DNA from: Streptomyces sp. CB01580
GTDB lineage: Bacteria; Actinomycetota; Actinomycetes; Streptomycetales; Streptomycetaceae
NCBI RefSeq assembly: GCF_001905795.1
Contig: NZ_LIXJ01000020.1
Location: 188,185-252,184 of the forward strand
DNA length: 64,000 nucleotides
Direction: 5' to 3'
The translations under genes were made by a program, and so were the position numbers. Below are positions 1 through 8,633 of this stretch, one piece after another (positions within the stretch are counted from its first letter, which is position 1; the number at the start of each line of letters is the position of its first letter). Under the pieces are notes generated by a model. The model was not told the DNA's origin. It worked only from the letters and a program-made list of their open reading frames with translations, and made no database searches.

Positions 1-2952
1 CACGTCGGCCGCAAGGCCGGCTGGGACTGCCACGGCCTGCCGGTCGAGCTCGCGGTCGAGAAGGAGCTGGGCTTCGACGGCAAGAAGGACATCGAGGCGT
101 ACGGCATCGCCGAGTTCAACGCCAAGTGCCGCGAGTCGGTGACCCGCCACACGGACGCCTTCACCGAGCTGACCACCCGGATGGGCTACTGGGTCGACCT
201 CGACGACGCCTACCGCACCATGGACCCCGAGTACGTCGAGTCCGTGTGGTGGTCGCTGAAGGAGATCTTCGGCAAGGGCCTCCTGGTGCAGGACCACCGT
301 GTGGCCCCGTGGTGCCCCCGCTGCGGCACCGGCCTGTCCGACCACGAGCTGGCGCAGGGGTACGAGACGGTCGTCGACCCGTCGGTCTTCGTCCGCTTCC
401 CCCTCACCTCCGGCCCGCTCGCCGGCGATGCCTCCCTGCTCGTCTGGACGACCACCCCCTGGACGCTGGTCTCCAACACCGCCGTCGCCGCGCACCCCGA
501 CGTCACCTACGTCGTCGCGACCGACGGCAGCGAGAAGCTCGTCGTCGCCGAGCCGCTCGTCGGAAAGGCCCTGGGCGAGGGCTGGGAGACGACCGGGCAG
601 ACCTTCACCGGCCGCGAGATGGAGCGCTGGACCTACGAGCGCCCCTTCACGCTCGTGGACTTCCCGAGCGAGGGAAGCGATGGACACGGCCCGGCCGGGG
701 CCCACTACATCGTCAACGCCGAGTACGTGACGACCGAGGACGGTACGGGTCTGGTCCACCAGTCCCCCGCGTTCGGTGCCGACGACCTCCAGGTCTGCAA
801 GGCGTACGGCCTTCCCGTCGTCAACCCGGTCCGCCCCGACGGCACCTTCGAGGAGGACATGCCACTGGTCGGCGGCATCTTCTTCAAGAAGGCCGACGAG
901 GCGCTCACCGAGGACCTGGCCGCCCGCGGCAAGCTCTTCCGGCACGTCCCGTACGAGCACAGCTACCCGCACTGCTGGCGCTGCCACACCGCGCTCCTCT
1001 ACTACGCGCAGCCGTCCTGGTACATCCGCACGACCGCGATCAAGGACCGGCTGCTCGCGGAGAACGAGAAGACCAACTGGTTCCCGGAGTCGGTCAAGAA
1101 CGGTCGCTTCGGCGACTGGCTGAACAACAACGTCGACTGGGCGCTGTCCCGCAACCGTTACTGGGGCACCCCGCTGCCGATCTGGCGCTGCGAGGACGGC
1201 CACCTCACCTGCGTCGGCTCGCGCGCCGAACTGGGCGAGCTCGCCGGCACGGACCTGTCCGGTCTCGACCCGCACCGCCCGTTCATCGACGAGATCACGT
1301 TCACCTGCTCGCACGCGAACTGCCAGTTGGAGGCGTATCGCGTCCCGGAGGTCATCGACGCCTGGTACGACTCGGGGTCGATGCCGTTCGCTCAGTGGGG
1401 CTACCCGTACAAGAACAAGGAGCTGTTCGAGAGCCGCTACCCGGCGCAGTTCATCTCCGAGGCCATCGACCAGACCCGCGGCTGGTTCTACACGCTGATG
1501 GCGGTCGGCACGCTGGTCTTCGACAAGTCGTCCTACGAGAACGTGGTCTGCCTGGGCCACATCCTCGCCGAGGACGGCCGCAAGATGTCCAAGCACCTCG
1601 GCAACATCCTCCAGCCGATCCCCCTCATGGACCAGCACGGCGCCGACGCGGTCCGCTGGTTCATGGCGGCCGGCGGCTCCCCCTGGGCGGCCCGCCGCGT
1701 CGGCCACAACACCATCCAGGAAGTCGTCCGCAAGACCCTCCTGACCTACTGGAACACGGTGGCCTTCCAGGCCCTGTACGCCCGTACGTCGGGCTGGGCC
1801 CCCTCCACGGCCGACCCGGCCCCGGCGGACCGCACGATCCTGGACCGCTGGCTGCTGAGCGAACTGAACGCCCTGGTGGACCAGGTCACGCAGGCGCTGG
1901 AGGGGTACGACACCCAGCGCGCCGGCAAGCTCCTGTCCGCCTTCGTCGACGACCTGTCCAACTGGTACGTCCGTCGCTCGCGCCGCCGCTTCTGGCAGGG
2001 CGACAAGGCCGCGCTGCGCACGCTGCACGAGGTCGTCGAGACCGTGACCCGGCTGATGGCCCCGCTCACCCCGTTCATCACCGAGCGGGTCTGGCAGGAC
2101 CTGGTGGTCCCGGTCACCCCGGACGCCCCCGAGTCGGTGCACCTGTCCGCCTGGCCGAAGGCCGACCTCACGGCCGTCGACCCGGAGCTGTCGGTCCAGA
2201 TGGCGCTGGTACGCCGACTGGTCGAGCTCGGCCGGGCCACCCGCGCCGAGTCGGGCGTCAAGACCCGCCAGCCGCTGTCCCGGGCCCTGGTCGCGGCGGC
2301 CGGCTTCGAGTCCCTCTCGCCCGAGCTGCACACCCAGATCACCGAGGAACTGAACGTCGAGTCCCTGGCCTCGCTCACCGATTCCTCCGCTGGTGCAGCG
2401 GGCGGCGGCTCGCTGGTCGACACGACCGCGAAGGCCAACTTCCGCGCCCTCGGCAAGCGATTCGGCAAGGGCGTCCAGGCGGTGGCCAAGGCGGTCGCGA
2501 ACGCCGACGCGGCGGCCCTCTCACTGGCCCTGCGCGAGGGCACGGCGTCGGTCGAGGTGGACGGCGAGACCGTCACCCTCGCTCCCGACGAGGTGATCAT
2601 CACCGAGACGCCGCGCGAGGGCTGGTCGGTGGCCTCCGACTCGGGCGCGACCGTCGCCCTGGACCTGGAGATCACGCCGGAGCTGAGGCGCGCGGGCCTG
2701 GCCCGTGACGCCATCCGCCTCATCCAGGAGGCCCGCAAGAACAGCGGCCTGGACGTCGCGGATCGCATCGCCGTCCGCTGGACGTCCAGCTCCGCCGCCA
2801 CGGTGGAGGCACTGACCGAGCACGCGGCCCTGATCGCGGACGAGGTGCTGGCACTGGACTACGCACAGGGCGAGGCGGACGCGGCCTTCGGCGAGCCGTT
2901 CGAGGACGAGGGCCTGGCCCTGACGTTCCGCCTCCGCAGGACGGAGCGGTAG
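1..2952 (+). CDS. ileS: Isoleucyl-tRNA synthetase, 3' part (5' end outside window)
   Basis: Charges tRNA-Ile with isoleucine in the cytoplasm. The reading frame is open from base 1, so the N-terminus is missing; 983 codons are present. The first visible motif is GWDCHGLPVE (bases 19-48), which follows the HIGH region of class I synthetases. The second signature, KMSKH, lies at 1582-1596. Between them are the editing domain and zinc-type cysteine pairs (CPRC near 309, CWRC near 970). An anticodon-binding helical domain follows (SNWYVRRSRRRFW near 1960). The sequence around residues 45-90, GYWVDLDDAYRTMDPEYVES, resembles the eukaryote-like type 2 IleRS rather than the E. coli type. It is convergent with divIVA and closed by a shared terminator. 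Confidence 0.96.
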   Translation, partial: HVGRKAGWDCHGLPVELAVEKELGFDGKKDIEAYGIAEFNAKCRESVTRHTDAFTELTTRMGYWVDLDDAYRTMDPEYVESVWWSLKEIFGKGLLVQDHRVAPWCPRCGTGLSDHELAQGYETVVDPSVFVRFPLTSGPLAGDASLLVWTTTPWTLVSNTAVAAHPDVTYVVATDGSEKLVVAEPLVGKALGEGWETTGQTFTGREMERWTYERPFTLVDFPSEGSDGHGPAGAHYIVNAEYVTTEDGTGLVHQSPAFGADDLQVCKAYGLPVVNPVRPDGTFEEDMPLVGGIFFKKADEALTEDLAARGKLFRHVPYEHSYPHCWRCHTALLYYAQPSWYIRTTAIKDRLLAENEKTNWFPESVKNGRFGDWLNNNVDWALSRNRYWGTPLPIWRCEDGHLTCVGSRAELGELAGTDLSGLDPHRPFIDEITFTCSHANCQLEAYRVPEVIDAWYDSGSMPFAQWGYPYKNKELFESRYPAQFISEAIDQTRGWFYTLMAVGTLVFDKSSYENVVCLGHILAEDGRKMSKHLGNILQPIPLMDQHGADAVRWFMAAGGSPWAARRVGHNTIQEVVRKTLLTYWNTVAFQALYARTSGWAPSTADPAPADRTILDRWLLSELNALVDQVTQALEGYDTQRAGKLLSAFVDDLSNWYVRRSRRRFWQGDKAALRTLHEVVETVTRLMAPLTPFITERVWQDLVVPVTPDAPESVHLSAWPKADLTAVDPELSVQMALVRRLVELGRATRAESGVKTRQPLSRALVAAAGFESLSPELHTQITEELNVESLASLTDSSAGAAGGGSLVDTTAKANFRALGKRFGKGVQAVAKAVANADAAALSLALREGTASVEVDGETVTLAPDEVIITETPREGWSVASDSGATVALDLEITPELRRAGLARDAIRLIQEARKNSGLDVADRIAVRWTSSSAATVEALTEHAALIADEVLALDYAQGEADAAFGEPFEDEGLALTFRLRRTER

Positions 2953-3165
2953 GACCTGTCTTCGAACGGCCTTCGTCAGACCGGAGGCCGGGCCGTTCGA
3001 CATCCGGTGCTTCCCCGAGTGCTCGGCTCCGCTCGAACAGGGGAGACCCATTGATCGCGAGGCGGAGGACCGTCCTCGTACCGGACGTACGAGGACGGCT
3101 CCGACCACACCGCGAATGTGCGTGACAGGAGTCGCACGGCAGGCGGCGGTTCGGCCACAGGACCT
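2953..3165. repeat. Dispersed inverted-repeat element, copy 1
   Basis: This noncoding stretch starts at the base after the ileS stop codon. Its ends are imperfect inverted repeats: AGGACCTGTCTTCGAACGGC at the left, and at the right a sequence whose complement reads AGGTCCTGTGGCCGAACCGC. Bases 3004-3043 match 28581-28620 on the opposite strand at 39 of 40 positions by eye. A core hairpin, CCTCGTACCGGACGTACGAGG, is also recognisable in copies 3 and 4. No start codon with a ribosome site is seen. It forms most of a 418-base gene-free stretch (2953-3370); the rest holds only the terminator. Confidence 0.8.
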
Positions 3166-3292
3166 GGGACCGAGTCGGGGCAGCGGCCTCGGCGCATGGG
3201 CGGGCCCGTCCGGAACCAACCGTTCCGGACGGGCCCGCCGACATTTGCCCCCGGCGCGCGGCCGCATCCCCCGCACCCACTGGGACACGCAA

Positions 3293-3330
3293 AGGGCCGG
3301 GCCCCGGGGAAAACCCCGGGGCCCGGCCCT
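3293..3330. terminator. Bidirectional hairpin terminator between ileS and divIVA
   Basis: Perfect 17-bp GC-rich stem (3293-3309 with 3314-3330) around an AAAA loop. It lies 40 bases beyond the divIVA stop and downstream of ileS, so it can end both convergent transcripts. Confidence 0.9.
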
Positions 3331-3370
3331 CAGCCTGCCGACGGCTACGCGCTCACCGCGCGCACCCGGC

Positions 3371-4498
3371 TCAGTTGTCGTCCTCGTCGATCAGGAAACC
3401 GCGCATCGGCGACGGCGCCTGCTGCATCGGCTGCGGCGCCTGCGGCCGCACCGGCGCCATCGGCTGGGTCATCGCCGGCGACATCTGCTGCTGACCGCCG
3501 TACGAGGGCCCACCGCCCATGGACGGGTTGCCGCCCATCGGCTGGTTGCCGTGGTTGCCGCCCATGCTGTGGCCCATGGCGCCCGCACCGGCCGGGGCCA
3601 GCGAGGGCGACGGCGGCAGCGAAGCGGCCGCCGGGGTGCGCGGCGGGGCGAGCGAGTCGTCCGCCTGGGTCTCCAGCTGACGCAGCTGGCTCTCCAGGTA
3701 GGACTTCAGCCGCGTGCGGTACTCGCGCTCGAAGCCGCGCAGGTCCTCGACCTTGCGCTCCAGCGTCGCGCGGGCCGACTCCAGCGAGCCCATCGCCACG
3801 CGGTGCTTCTCCTGCGCGTCCCGCTCCAGCGCGTCCGCCTTGGCCCGCGCGTCGCGCTCCAGCCCCTCGGCACGGCTGCGCGCCTCGCCGACGATCTTGT
3901 TGGCCTCGGAACGGGCCTCCGCGATCGCCTGGTCGGCCGTCTGCTGCGCGAGCGAGAGAACACGGGCGGCGCTGTCGCCGCCGGGCCCCTGACCGGGCTG
4001 CTGCATCTGCGGCGGCTGCTGCATCTGCTGCTGCGGGGCGTGACCGCCCATGGGGCCGCCCATCGGGCCACCCATGGGGCCGCCCTGCATCGGGCCGGGG
4101 CCGTGCGGGCCCTGCGGACCGGGACCGTGCTGACCCTGGGGGCCGGGGCCGTGACCACTGGGGCCGGCGGGCAGCTGCGGAGCGCCACCGGGCAGCTGGG
4201 GCGGACCCATCTGCGGGGGCTGCTGCTGGACCGGCGGTCCCGATATGGCGGCGGGTACGGGGGCCCCGGGCCGGTCCTGCGGCTCCGGCTTGCGCATGCC
4301 CTGCTGCTGCTGGTTCTGCGCGGCGGCACGCGTGGCGGCGGCCAGCTTGGCGCGCAGGTCCTCGTTCTCACGGAGCAGGCGGGTCAGCTCGGCCTCGACC
4401 TCGTCGAGGAAGGCATCGACCTCGTCCTCGTCGTAGCCTTCTCGGAGACGGACGGTTGTGAACTGCTTGTTCCGCACGTCCTCGGGGGTCAGCGGCAT
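3371..4498 (-). CDS. divIVA: DivIVA polar-growth scaffold protein
   Basis: Coiled-coil protein that marks hyphal tips and recruits the polar wall-synthesis machinery. In Streptomyces it drives apical growth and branching. The 375-residue product has the DivIVA N-terminal domain (residues 1-60, starting MPLTPEDVRNKQF). A Gln/Gly/Pro/Met-rich linker follows (about 62-170, including repeated GGPM units), then a long coiled coil (about 180-265) and a second Gly/Met/Gln-rich tail. Bacillus DivIVA is under 170 residues, so the linkers are a large expansion. A purine-rich ribosome site (GAGGTGAAGAAGAG) directly precedes the ATG. It is the last gene of the minus-strand division block, 49 bases after the YggT gene. 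Confidence 0.95.
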   Translation of the reverse strand: MPLTPEDVRNKQFTTVRLREGYDEDEVDAFLDEVEAELTRLLRENEDLRAKLAAATRAAAQNQQQQGMRKPEPQDRPGAPVPAAISGPPVQQQPPQMGPPQLPGGAPQLPAGPSGHGPGPQGQHGPGPQGPHGPGPMQGGPMGGPMGGPMGGHAPQQQMQQPPQMQQPGQGPGGDSAARVLSLAQQTADQAIAEARSEANKIVGEARSRAEGLERDARAKADALERDAQEKHRVAMGSLESARATLERKVEDLRGFEREYRTRLKSYLESQLRQLETQADDSLAPPRTPAAASLPPSPSLAPAGAGAMGHSMGGNHGNQPMGGNPSMGGGPSYGGQQQMSPAMTQPMAPVRPQAPQPMQQAPSPMRGFLIDEDDN

Positions 4499-4547
4499 CT
4501 CTTCTTCACCTCTACGTAGTCGTCGGCAGTCGGCAAGACCGTATCGC

Positions 4548-4832
4548 TCACAACCCGATCACGATGCCTCTCAGGATGAAAACGATGATCATCAGAACGA
4601 AGAAGGACAGGTCGAGTGCCACGCCCCCGAGACGCAGCGGCGGGATGAACCGCCGCAGAAGCTTGAGCGGTGGATCGGTGACCGTATAAGTGGCCTCGAG
4701 TATGACCACCATCGGCTTGCCGGGCTGCCATGAACGTGCGAACTGGAAGACGTAGTCCATGACCAGCCTGAAGATCAGCACGATGAGGAAACACGTCAAC
4801 GCGATATAGACAACCTGCAGTGCGACGCCCAT
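4548..4832 (-). CDS. YggT/YlmG-family membrane protein
   Basis: Small integral membrane protein of 94 residues with two hydrophobic segments (about 4-24 and 72-92). The connecting loop contains the family-typical TDPPLKLLRRFIPP stretch. YggT/YlmG proteins are encoded beside sepF and divIVA in Gram-positive bacteria and are linked to division or membrane organisation; the biochemical role is not settled. The gene sits between sepF and divIVA on the same strand and is probably co-transcribed with them. Confidence 0.88.
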   Translation of the reverse strand: MGVALQVVYIALTCFLIVLIFRLVMDYVFQFARSWQPGKPMVVILEATYTVTDPPLKLLRRFIPPLRLGGVALDLSFFVLMIIVFILRGIVIGL

Positions 4833-4901
4833 TTCGCGCTTCCCTCTCCCCTGGCTCTCTGGCTCCGGCCTCCCGGCCGGGTCGTTCTCGGTGCCGTGTT
4901 C

Positions 4902-5537
4902 TCAGCTCTGGTTGAAGAATCCGCCCTCAGCGATGCGGGCCTTGTCCTCCGCCGTGACATCGACGTTAGCAGGAGACAGCAGGAACACCTTCTGTGTCAC
5001 GCGCTCAATGCTGCCATGGAGTCCGAAGACGAGTCCTGCCGCAAAGTCGACAAGTCGCTTCGCGTCCGTATCGTCCATCTCCGTGAGGTTCATGATCACC
5101 GGAGTGCCCTCACGGAAGTGTTCACCGATGGTACGGGCCTCGTTGTAGGTCCTGGGGTGCAGCGTGGTGATGCGGTACGGCTCCCGCTCGGACACGACCT
5201 TGGGCATGATCACCGGTGCGTTCTTCTCCATGTTCGGGCGTTCGGGTGTGATGGATGCCACGGGTGCGATCCGGGCGGGTCGCTCCCTTTCCACCGGGAT
5301 CTGCACCGGCTCCCGCTGCGCGGGAGGCTGCACCGCTCGCACCGGTTCGTCCTGTTCGCGCTCCCGCTCGCGGTCCCGCTCCCGTTCGACCTGATGCGCG
5401 GGCTGATGCCGCCGCCGGTCGCGCTCGGGCTCCGGCTCGGGTTCGAATTCGTCATCGGGGTCGAACCCCGGACCGTCGTACCCATCGTCCTCCACGAGGC
5501 CGAGGTAGACCGCCATCTTGCGCATCGCGCCGGCCAT
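4902..5537 (-). CDS. sepF: Cell division protein SepF
   Basis: Membrane-associated FtsZ partner that helps anchor and bundle FtsZ at septa. The product is 211 residues: a short N-terminal amphipathic segment (MAGAMRKMAVYLGL), an Arg/Glu/Pro-rich linker (about 35-110), then the SepF domain (about 120-205) with the GLVFGLHGSIERV stretch typical of the dimerising fold. The ATG at 5537 was chosen because GGAGGA lies 8 bases upstream; an in-frame extension 31 residues longer has no such site and is not SepF-like. It lies 126 bases after yggS and 69 bases before the YggT gene. Confidence 0.93.
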   Translation of the reverse strand: MAGAMRKMAVYLGLVEDDGYDGPGFDPDDEFEPEPEPERDRRRHQPAHQVERERDREREREQDEPVRAVQPPAQREPVQIPVERERPARIAPVASITPERPNMEKNAPVIMPKVVSEREPYRITTLHPRTYNEARTIGEHFREGTPVIMNLTEMDDTDAKRLVDFAAGLVFGLHGSIERVTQKVFLLSPANVDVTAEDKARIAEGGFFNQS

Positions 5538-5663
5538 GCTCTGAATCCTCCGCTCTGTGGTGGATCGGCATCTGTCACCAAGTGCCCCGCGATCCACTGT
5601 GGCCTGCCCGCCATCAGCGGGATTGACCATATTTTCTGCCGTGGTCCGACTCGTTTGGCGACG

Positions 5664-6383
5664 TTACCCGAGGCTCGGTCGGACTCCGAGTACCGCCGTA
5701 CCGACGCGTACATGTGTCGCTCCGGCCGCGACGGCGTCCTCGAGGTCCGAACTCATCCCCGCGGAGACCATGTTCGCAGCCGGATGGTCCGCGCGCAGGC
5801 GGGACGAGAATTCCATCAGCCGATCGAAGGCGGCACGCCGCCGTCCCGCGTACGGTCCGGCGAGCGGCGCGACGGTCATCAGACCGGCGAGCCGCAGTCC
5901 GGGCGCCGCGGCCACCGCGGTGGCCAACTCCTCGATCCCGTCCGGCGCGACACCGCCCCGGACACCCCGCTCGCCGCTCTCCGCGTCGAGCGCCACCTGT
6001 ACGAGGCAGCCGAGTTCGCGGCCTTCGCGCACGGCTGCCGCCGAGAGTGCCGTGACCAGTTTGACCCGATCCACCGATTGCACAAAATCGGCATAACCAG
6101 CCACAGAACGAACCTTATTCGTCTGCAACTGACCGACAAAATGCCATGTGAGTGACAGATCCTCACACGCGGCGGCCTTGGGGGCGGCGTCCTGGTCGCG
6201 ATTCTCCGCGACATGGCGCACACCGAGTTCACTCAGAATCCGCACATCGCTCGCGGGGTAGGTCTTGGTGACCACGATGAGGGTCACCTCCTCCCGCGCG
6301 CGGCCCGCGGCGGAGCAGGCGGAAGCGATACGTTCTTCCACCCGTGCCAGATTTCCGGCGAGTTGGGTTCTACGGTCCGTCAT
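5664..6383 (-). CDS. YggS/YlmE-family PLP-binding homeostasis protein
   Basis: Fold-type III pyridoxal-phosphate protein (PLPBP family) with no known catalytic activity; homologues balance free PLP and amino-acid or keto-acid pools. The 239-residue product carries the PLP lysine in VTLIVVTKTYP near residue 40, followed by the conserved VAENRDQDAAPKA region. The ATG lies 6 bases after the pgeF stop, in the standard ftsZ-pgeF-yggS-sepF order. The upstream ribosome site is weak, consistent with translational coupling. Confidence 0.92.
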   Translation of the reverse strand: MTDRRTQLAGNLARVEERIASACSAAGRAREEVTLIVVTKTYPASDVRILSELGVRHVAENRDQDAAPKAAACEDLSLTWHFVGQLQTNKVRSVAGYADFVQSVDRVKLVTALSAAAVREGRELGCLVQVALDAESGERGVRGGVAPDGIEELATAVAAAPGLRLAGLMTVAPLAGPYAGRRRAAFDRLMEFSSRLRADHPAANMVSAGMSSDLEDAVAAGATHVRVGTAVLGVRPSLG

Positions 6384-6389
6384 GCCCTA

Positions 6390-7148
6390 TCAGTCCAACC
6401 AGACATAGCCGGCGAGCCGCCCGGTGGTGCGGTCGCGGCGGTACGAGAAGTGATCGCCCGATTCGAGGGTGCAGATCGTCGACGCCTGCCGGTCCCCCAC
6501 CCCGAGCGCTTCGAGCTGGGCGTGGACCCCCGCGGTGACGTCCACGGCCGGGGTGCCCCAACTGGTCTCGGACCAGGAGGCCGGAACGGTCTCGGCGACC
6601 TCTGCGCGCATCGCGGCGGGGACCTCGTAGCACCGTCCGCAGACGGCCGGTCCGGTGCGGGCGACGATCCGCGAGGTCTTCGCGCCGAGCGCGGTCATCG
6701 CCTCGACCGCGGCGGGGACGACCCCGGCGACCAGTCCGGGGCGGCCCGCGTGCGCCGCAGCCACGATCCCGGCGTCGGGATCGGCGAGGAGTACGGGGGT
6801 GCAGTCGGCGGTGAGCACGGCGAGCGCGAGCCCGCGCCGCGCGGTCACCAGCGCGTCCACGGCGGGGATCTGCGAGGCGTCCCCCCAGGGGGCGTCGACG
6901 ACCGCGACGTCCCGTCCGTGCACCTGGTTCATCCAGACGACCCGCGCCGGATCCAGGCCGAGGGCTCCGGCGGCGCGCTCCCGGTTCGCCAGAACGGCGG
7001 CGGGGTCGTCACCGACCGCGCCGCCGAGGTTGAGCTCCGCGTACGGAGCCGCGCTCACCCCGCCCCACCTGTCGGTGAAGGCGAAGTGCGCGCGGCCCGC
7101 CGAGGTCTCCGAGGCCACCGCAGAAACCGAGCGGTGCGGGACTATCAC
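6390..7148 (-). CDS. PgeF/YfiH laccase-domain protein (peptidoglycan editing factor)
   Basis: Member of the multicopper-polyphenol-oxidase-fold YfiH family. In other bacteria homologues remove wrong amino acids from muropeptide precursors, or act as purine nucleoside enzymes. The 252-residue product shows the family motifs WMNQVHG (near residue 72), DALVT followed by LAVLTADCTPV (about 95-115), and AAHAGRPGLVAGV (about 130). These carry the conserved His/Cys/His metal ligands. The start is GTG, whose last two bases plus A form the ftsZ stop (GTGA overlap), so translation is coupled to ftsZ. Confidence 0.9.
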   Translation of the reverse strand: MIVPHRSVSAVASETSAGRAHFAFTDRWGGVSAAPYAELNLGGAVGDDPAAVLANRERAAGALGLDPARVVWMNQVHGRDVAVVDAPWGDASQIPAVDALVTARRGLALAVLTADCTPVLLADPDAGIVAAAHAGRPGLVAGVVPAAVEAMTALGAKTSRIVARTGPAVCGRCYEVPAAMRAEVAETVPASWSETSWGTPAVDVTAGVHAQLEALGVGDRQASTICTLESGDHFSYRRDRTTGRLAGYVWLD

Positions 7149-8356
7149 TTCAAGAAGTCCGGGACATCCAGCTCTTCGATCTGGGAGTCCGGGTAGGGCC
7201 GGGCCGGCGGGATGTGCGGCGCGGCGGTGACCGGCGGCAGGTGCTTCTCGGCCACCGGAGCGGGTTCGACCGGCGGCGCGGGCTCCTCGCGCGGGGGCAG
7301 GGAACCCAGCCCGCCGGTGTGGCGCACGGGCTCGGACCGGACCGACGGCGCCGGCTCCTCGCGCTTGGCGGAGTTCGCGCCCAGGACGTTCTCGCGGCGG
7401 GCCGGCGGCTGTCCGCCGTCGAAGCCGGCCGCGATCACGGTGACGCGCACCTCGTCGCCCAGCGCGTCGTCGATGACGGCGCCGAAGATGATGTTCGCCT
7501 CGGGGTGCGCCGCCTCGCTCACCAGCTGGGCGGCCTCGTTGATCTCGAAGAGACCGAGGTCGCTGCCACCGGAGATGGAGAGCAGGACACCGCGGGCGCC
7601 GTCGATGGACGCCTCCAGGAGCGGCGAGGAGATCGCCATCTCCGCGGCGGCCACCGCGCGGTCGTCGCCGCGGGCGGAGCCGATGCCCATGAGCGCCGAT
7701 CCGGCCTCGGACATGACCGACTTGACGTCGGCGAAGTCGAGGTTGATCAGACCGGGCGTCGTGATGAGGTCGGTGATGCCCTGGACGCCCGAGAGCAGCA
7801 CCTGGTCGGCCGACTTGAACGCGTCGAGCACGCTGACCTGCCGGTCCGAGATGGACAGCAGCCGGTCGTTGGGGATGACGATGAGGGTGTCGACCTCTTC
7901 GCGGAGCTCGGCGATGCCGTCCTCCGCCTGGTTCGCGCGGCGCCGGCCCTCGAAGGTGAACGGGCGGGTGACCACGCCGATCGTCAGGGCGCCCAGCGAG
8001 CGCGCGATGTTCGCGACGACGGGCGCGCCGCCGGTGCCGGTGCCGCCCCCCTCCCCGGCGGTGACGAAGACCATGTCGGCCCCCTTGAGGACCTCCTCGA
8101 TCTCCTCGCGGTGGTCCTCTGCCGCCTTGCGACCGACGGCCGGGTTGGCCCCGGCGCCGAGTCCGCGGGTGAGTTCGCGGCCGACGTCGAGCTTGACGTC
8201 GGCGTCGCTCATCAACAGGGCTTGCGCATCCGTGTTGATCGCGATGAACTCGACGCCCTTGAGACCGACCTCGATCATTCGGTTGATGGCATTGACACCA
8301 CCGCCGCCGACACCGATGACCTTGATGACTGCGAGGTAGTTCTGCGGTGCTGCCAC
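7145..8356 (-). CDS. ftsZ: Cell division GTPase FtsZ
   Basis: Tubulin-like GTPase that polymerises into Z-rings, and into ladders of rings in sporulating aerial hyphae. The 403-residue product contains the tubulin signature GGGTGTG at about residues 103-109 and the T7-loop/NLDFADV region near 208. A variable Pro-rich linker (about 320-385) leads to a C-terminal tail ending LDVPDFLK, which binds SepF and other partners. The start is GTG with GAGAGG 8 bases upstream. A 277-base gap separates it from ftsQ and holds promoter-like sequences, fitting separate developmental control. Confidence 0.98.
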   Translation of the reverse strand: MAAPQNYLAVIKVIGVGGGGVNAINRMIEVGLKGVEFIAINTDAQALLMSDADVKLDVGRELTRGLGAGANPAVGRKAAEDHREEIEEVLKGADMVFVTAGEGGGTGTGGAPVVANIARSLGALTIGVVTRPFTFEGRRRANQAEDGIAELREEVDTLIVIPNDRLLSISDRQVSVLDAFKSADQVLLSGVQGITDLITTPGLINLDFADVKSVMSEAGSALMGIGSARGDDRAVAAAEMAISSPLLEASIDGARGVLLSISGGSDLGLFEINEAAQLVSEAAHPEANIIFGAVIDDALGDEVRVTVIAAGFDGGQPPARRENVLGANSAKREEPAPSVRSEPVRHTGGLGSLPPREEPAPPVEPAPVAEKHLPPVTAAPHIPPARPYPDSQIEELDVPDFLK

Positions 8357-8452
8357 GTCGAAGGCCTCTCGCCTCGAGTTACGTGTCGTCGCTTGACGGT
8401 GTTCCCGCCGCGACGACGGATGCCGATTGGGGCGGTCCGAAACGCCGACCCA

Positions 8453-8477
8453 AACCCTAACGTTGAAGTTTAGGGTT
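8453..8477. promoter_or_regulatory. Inverted repeat in the ftsZ leader (possible operator)
   Basis: AACCCTAA (8453-8460) and TTAGGGTT (8470-8477) form a perfect 8-bp inverted repeat with a 9-base spacer. It lies about 100 bases upstream of the ftsZ start in a locally AT-rich stretch. TAAACT on the minus strand within it (8467-8472), with TGAAAC 17 bases upstream (8490-8495), could be a second promoter. Confidence 0.45.
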
Positions 8478-8513
8478 ACCAGTGTGTCTGTTTCATGGAC
8501 TCTTCCGAACAGG

Positions 8514-8543
8514 ACACTAAGTCGACAAGTGGCGCGTGTTCAA
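8514..8543 (-). promoter_or_regulatory. Candidate ftsZ promoter
   Basis: On the minus strand, TTGAAC (8538-8543) and TAGTGT (8514-8519) are 18 bases apart and fit the main vegetative sigma-factor pattern. They lie about 160 bases upstream of the ftsZ GTG, between ftsQ and ftsZ. Confidence 0.5.
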
Positions 8544-8633
8544 CGAACACGCCGAACCTCCCGTTTTTCTTTTCACCCTATGTGATCACCCGTAGCGCTG
8601 ACCAACCAGGGTGCTGGCCAGGCCACATATGCG

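Noticed and set aside
126..2708. Long second open frame inside ileS, same strand
   Set aside because: The product is Arg/Pro/Gly-rich with no family resemblance. It is a frame shadow of ileS caused by high GC content.
2976..3197. Short open frame through repeat copy 1 giving a YVRYEDGPPPRDQWVSPVRA-type peptide
   Set aside because: Similar peptides arise from the other copies only because the DNA repeats are related. No ribosome site, and the frame is not kept across copies.
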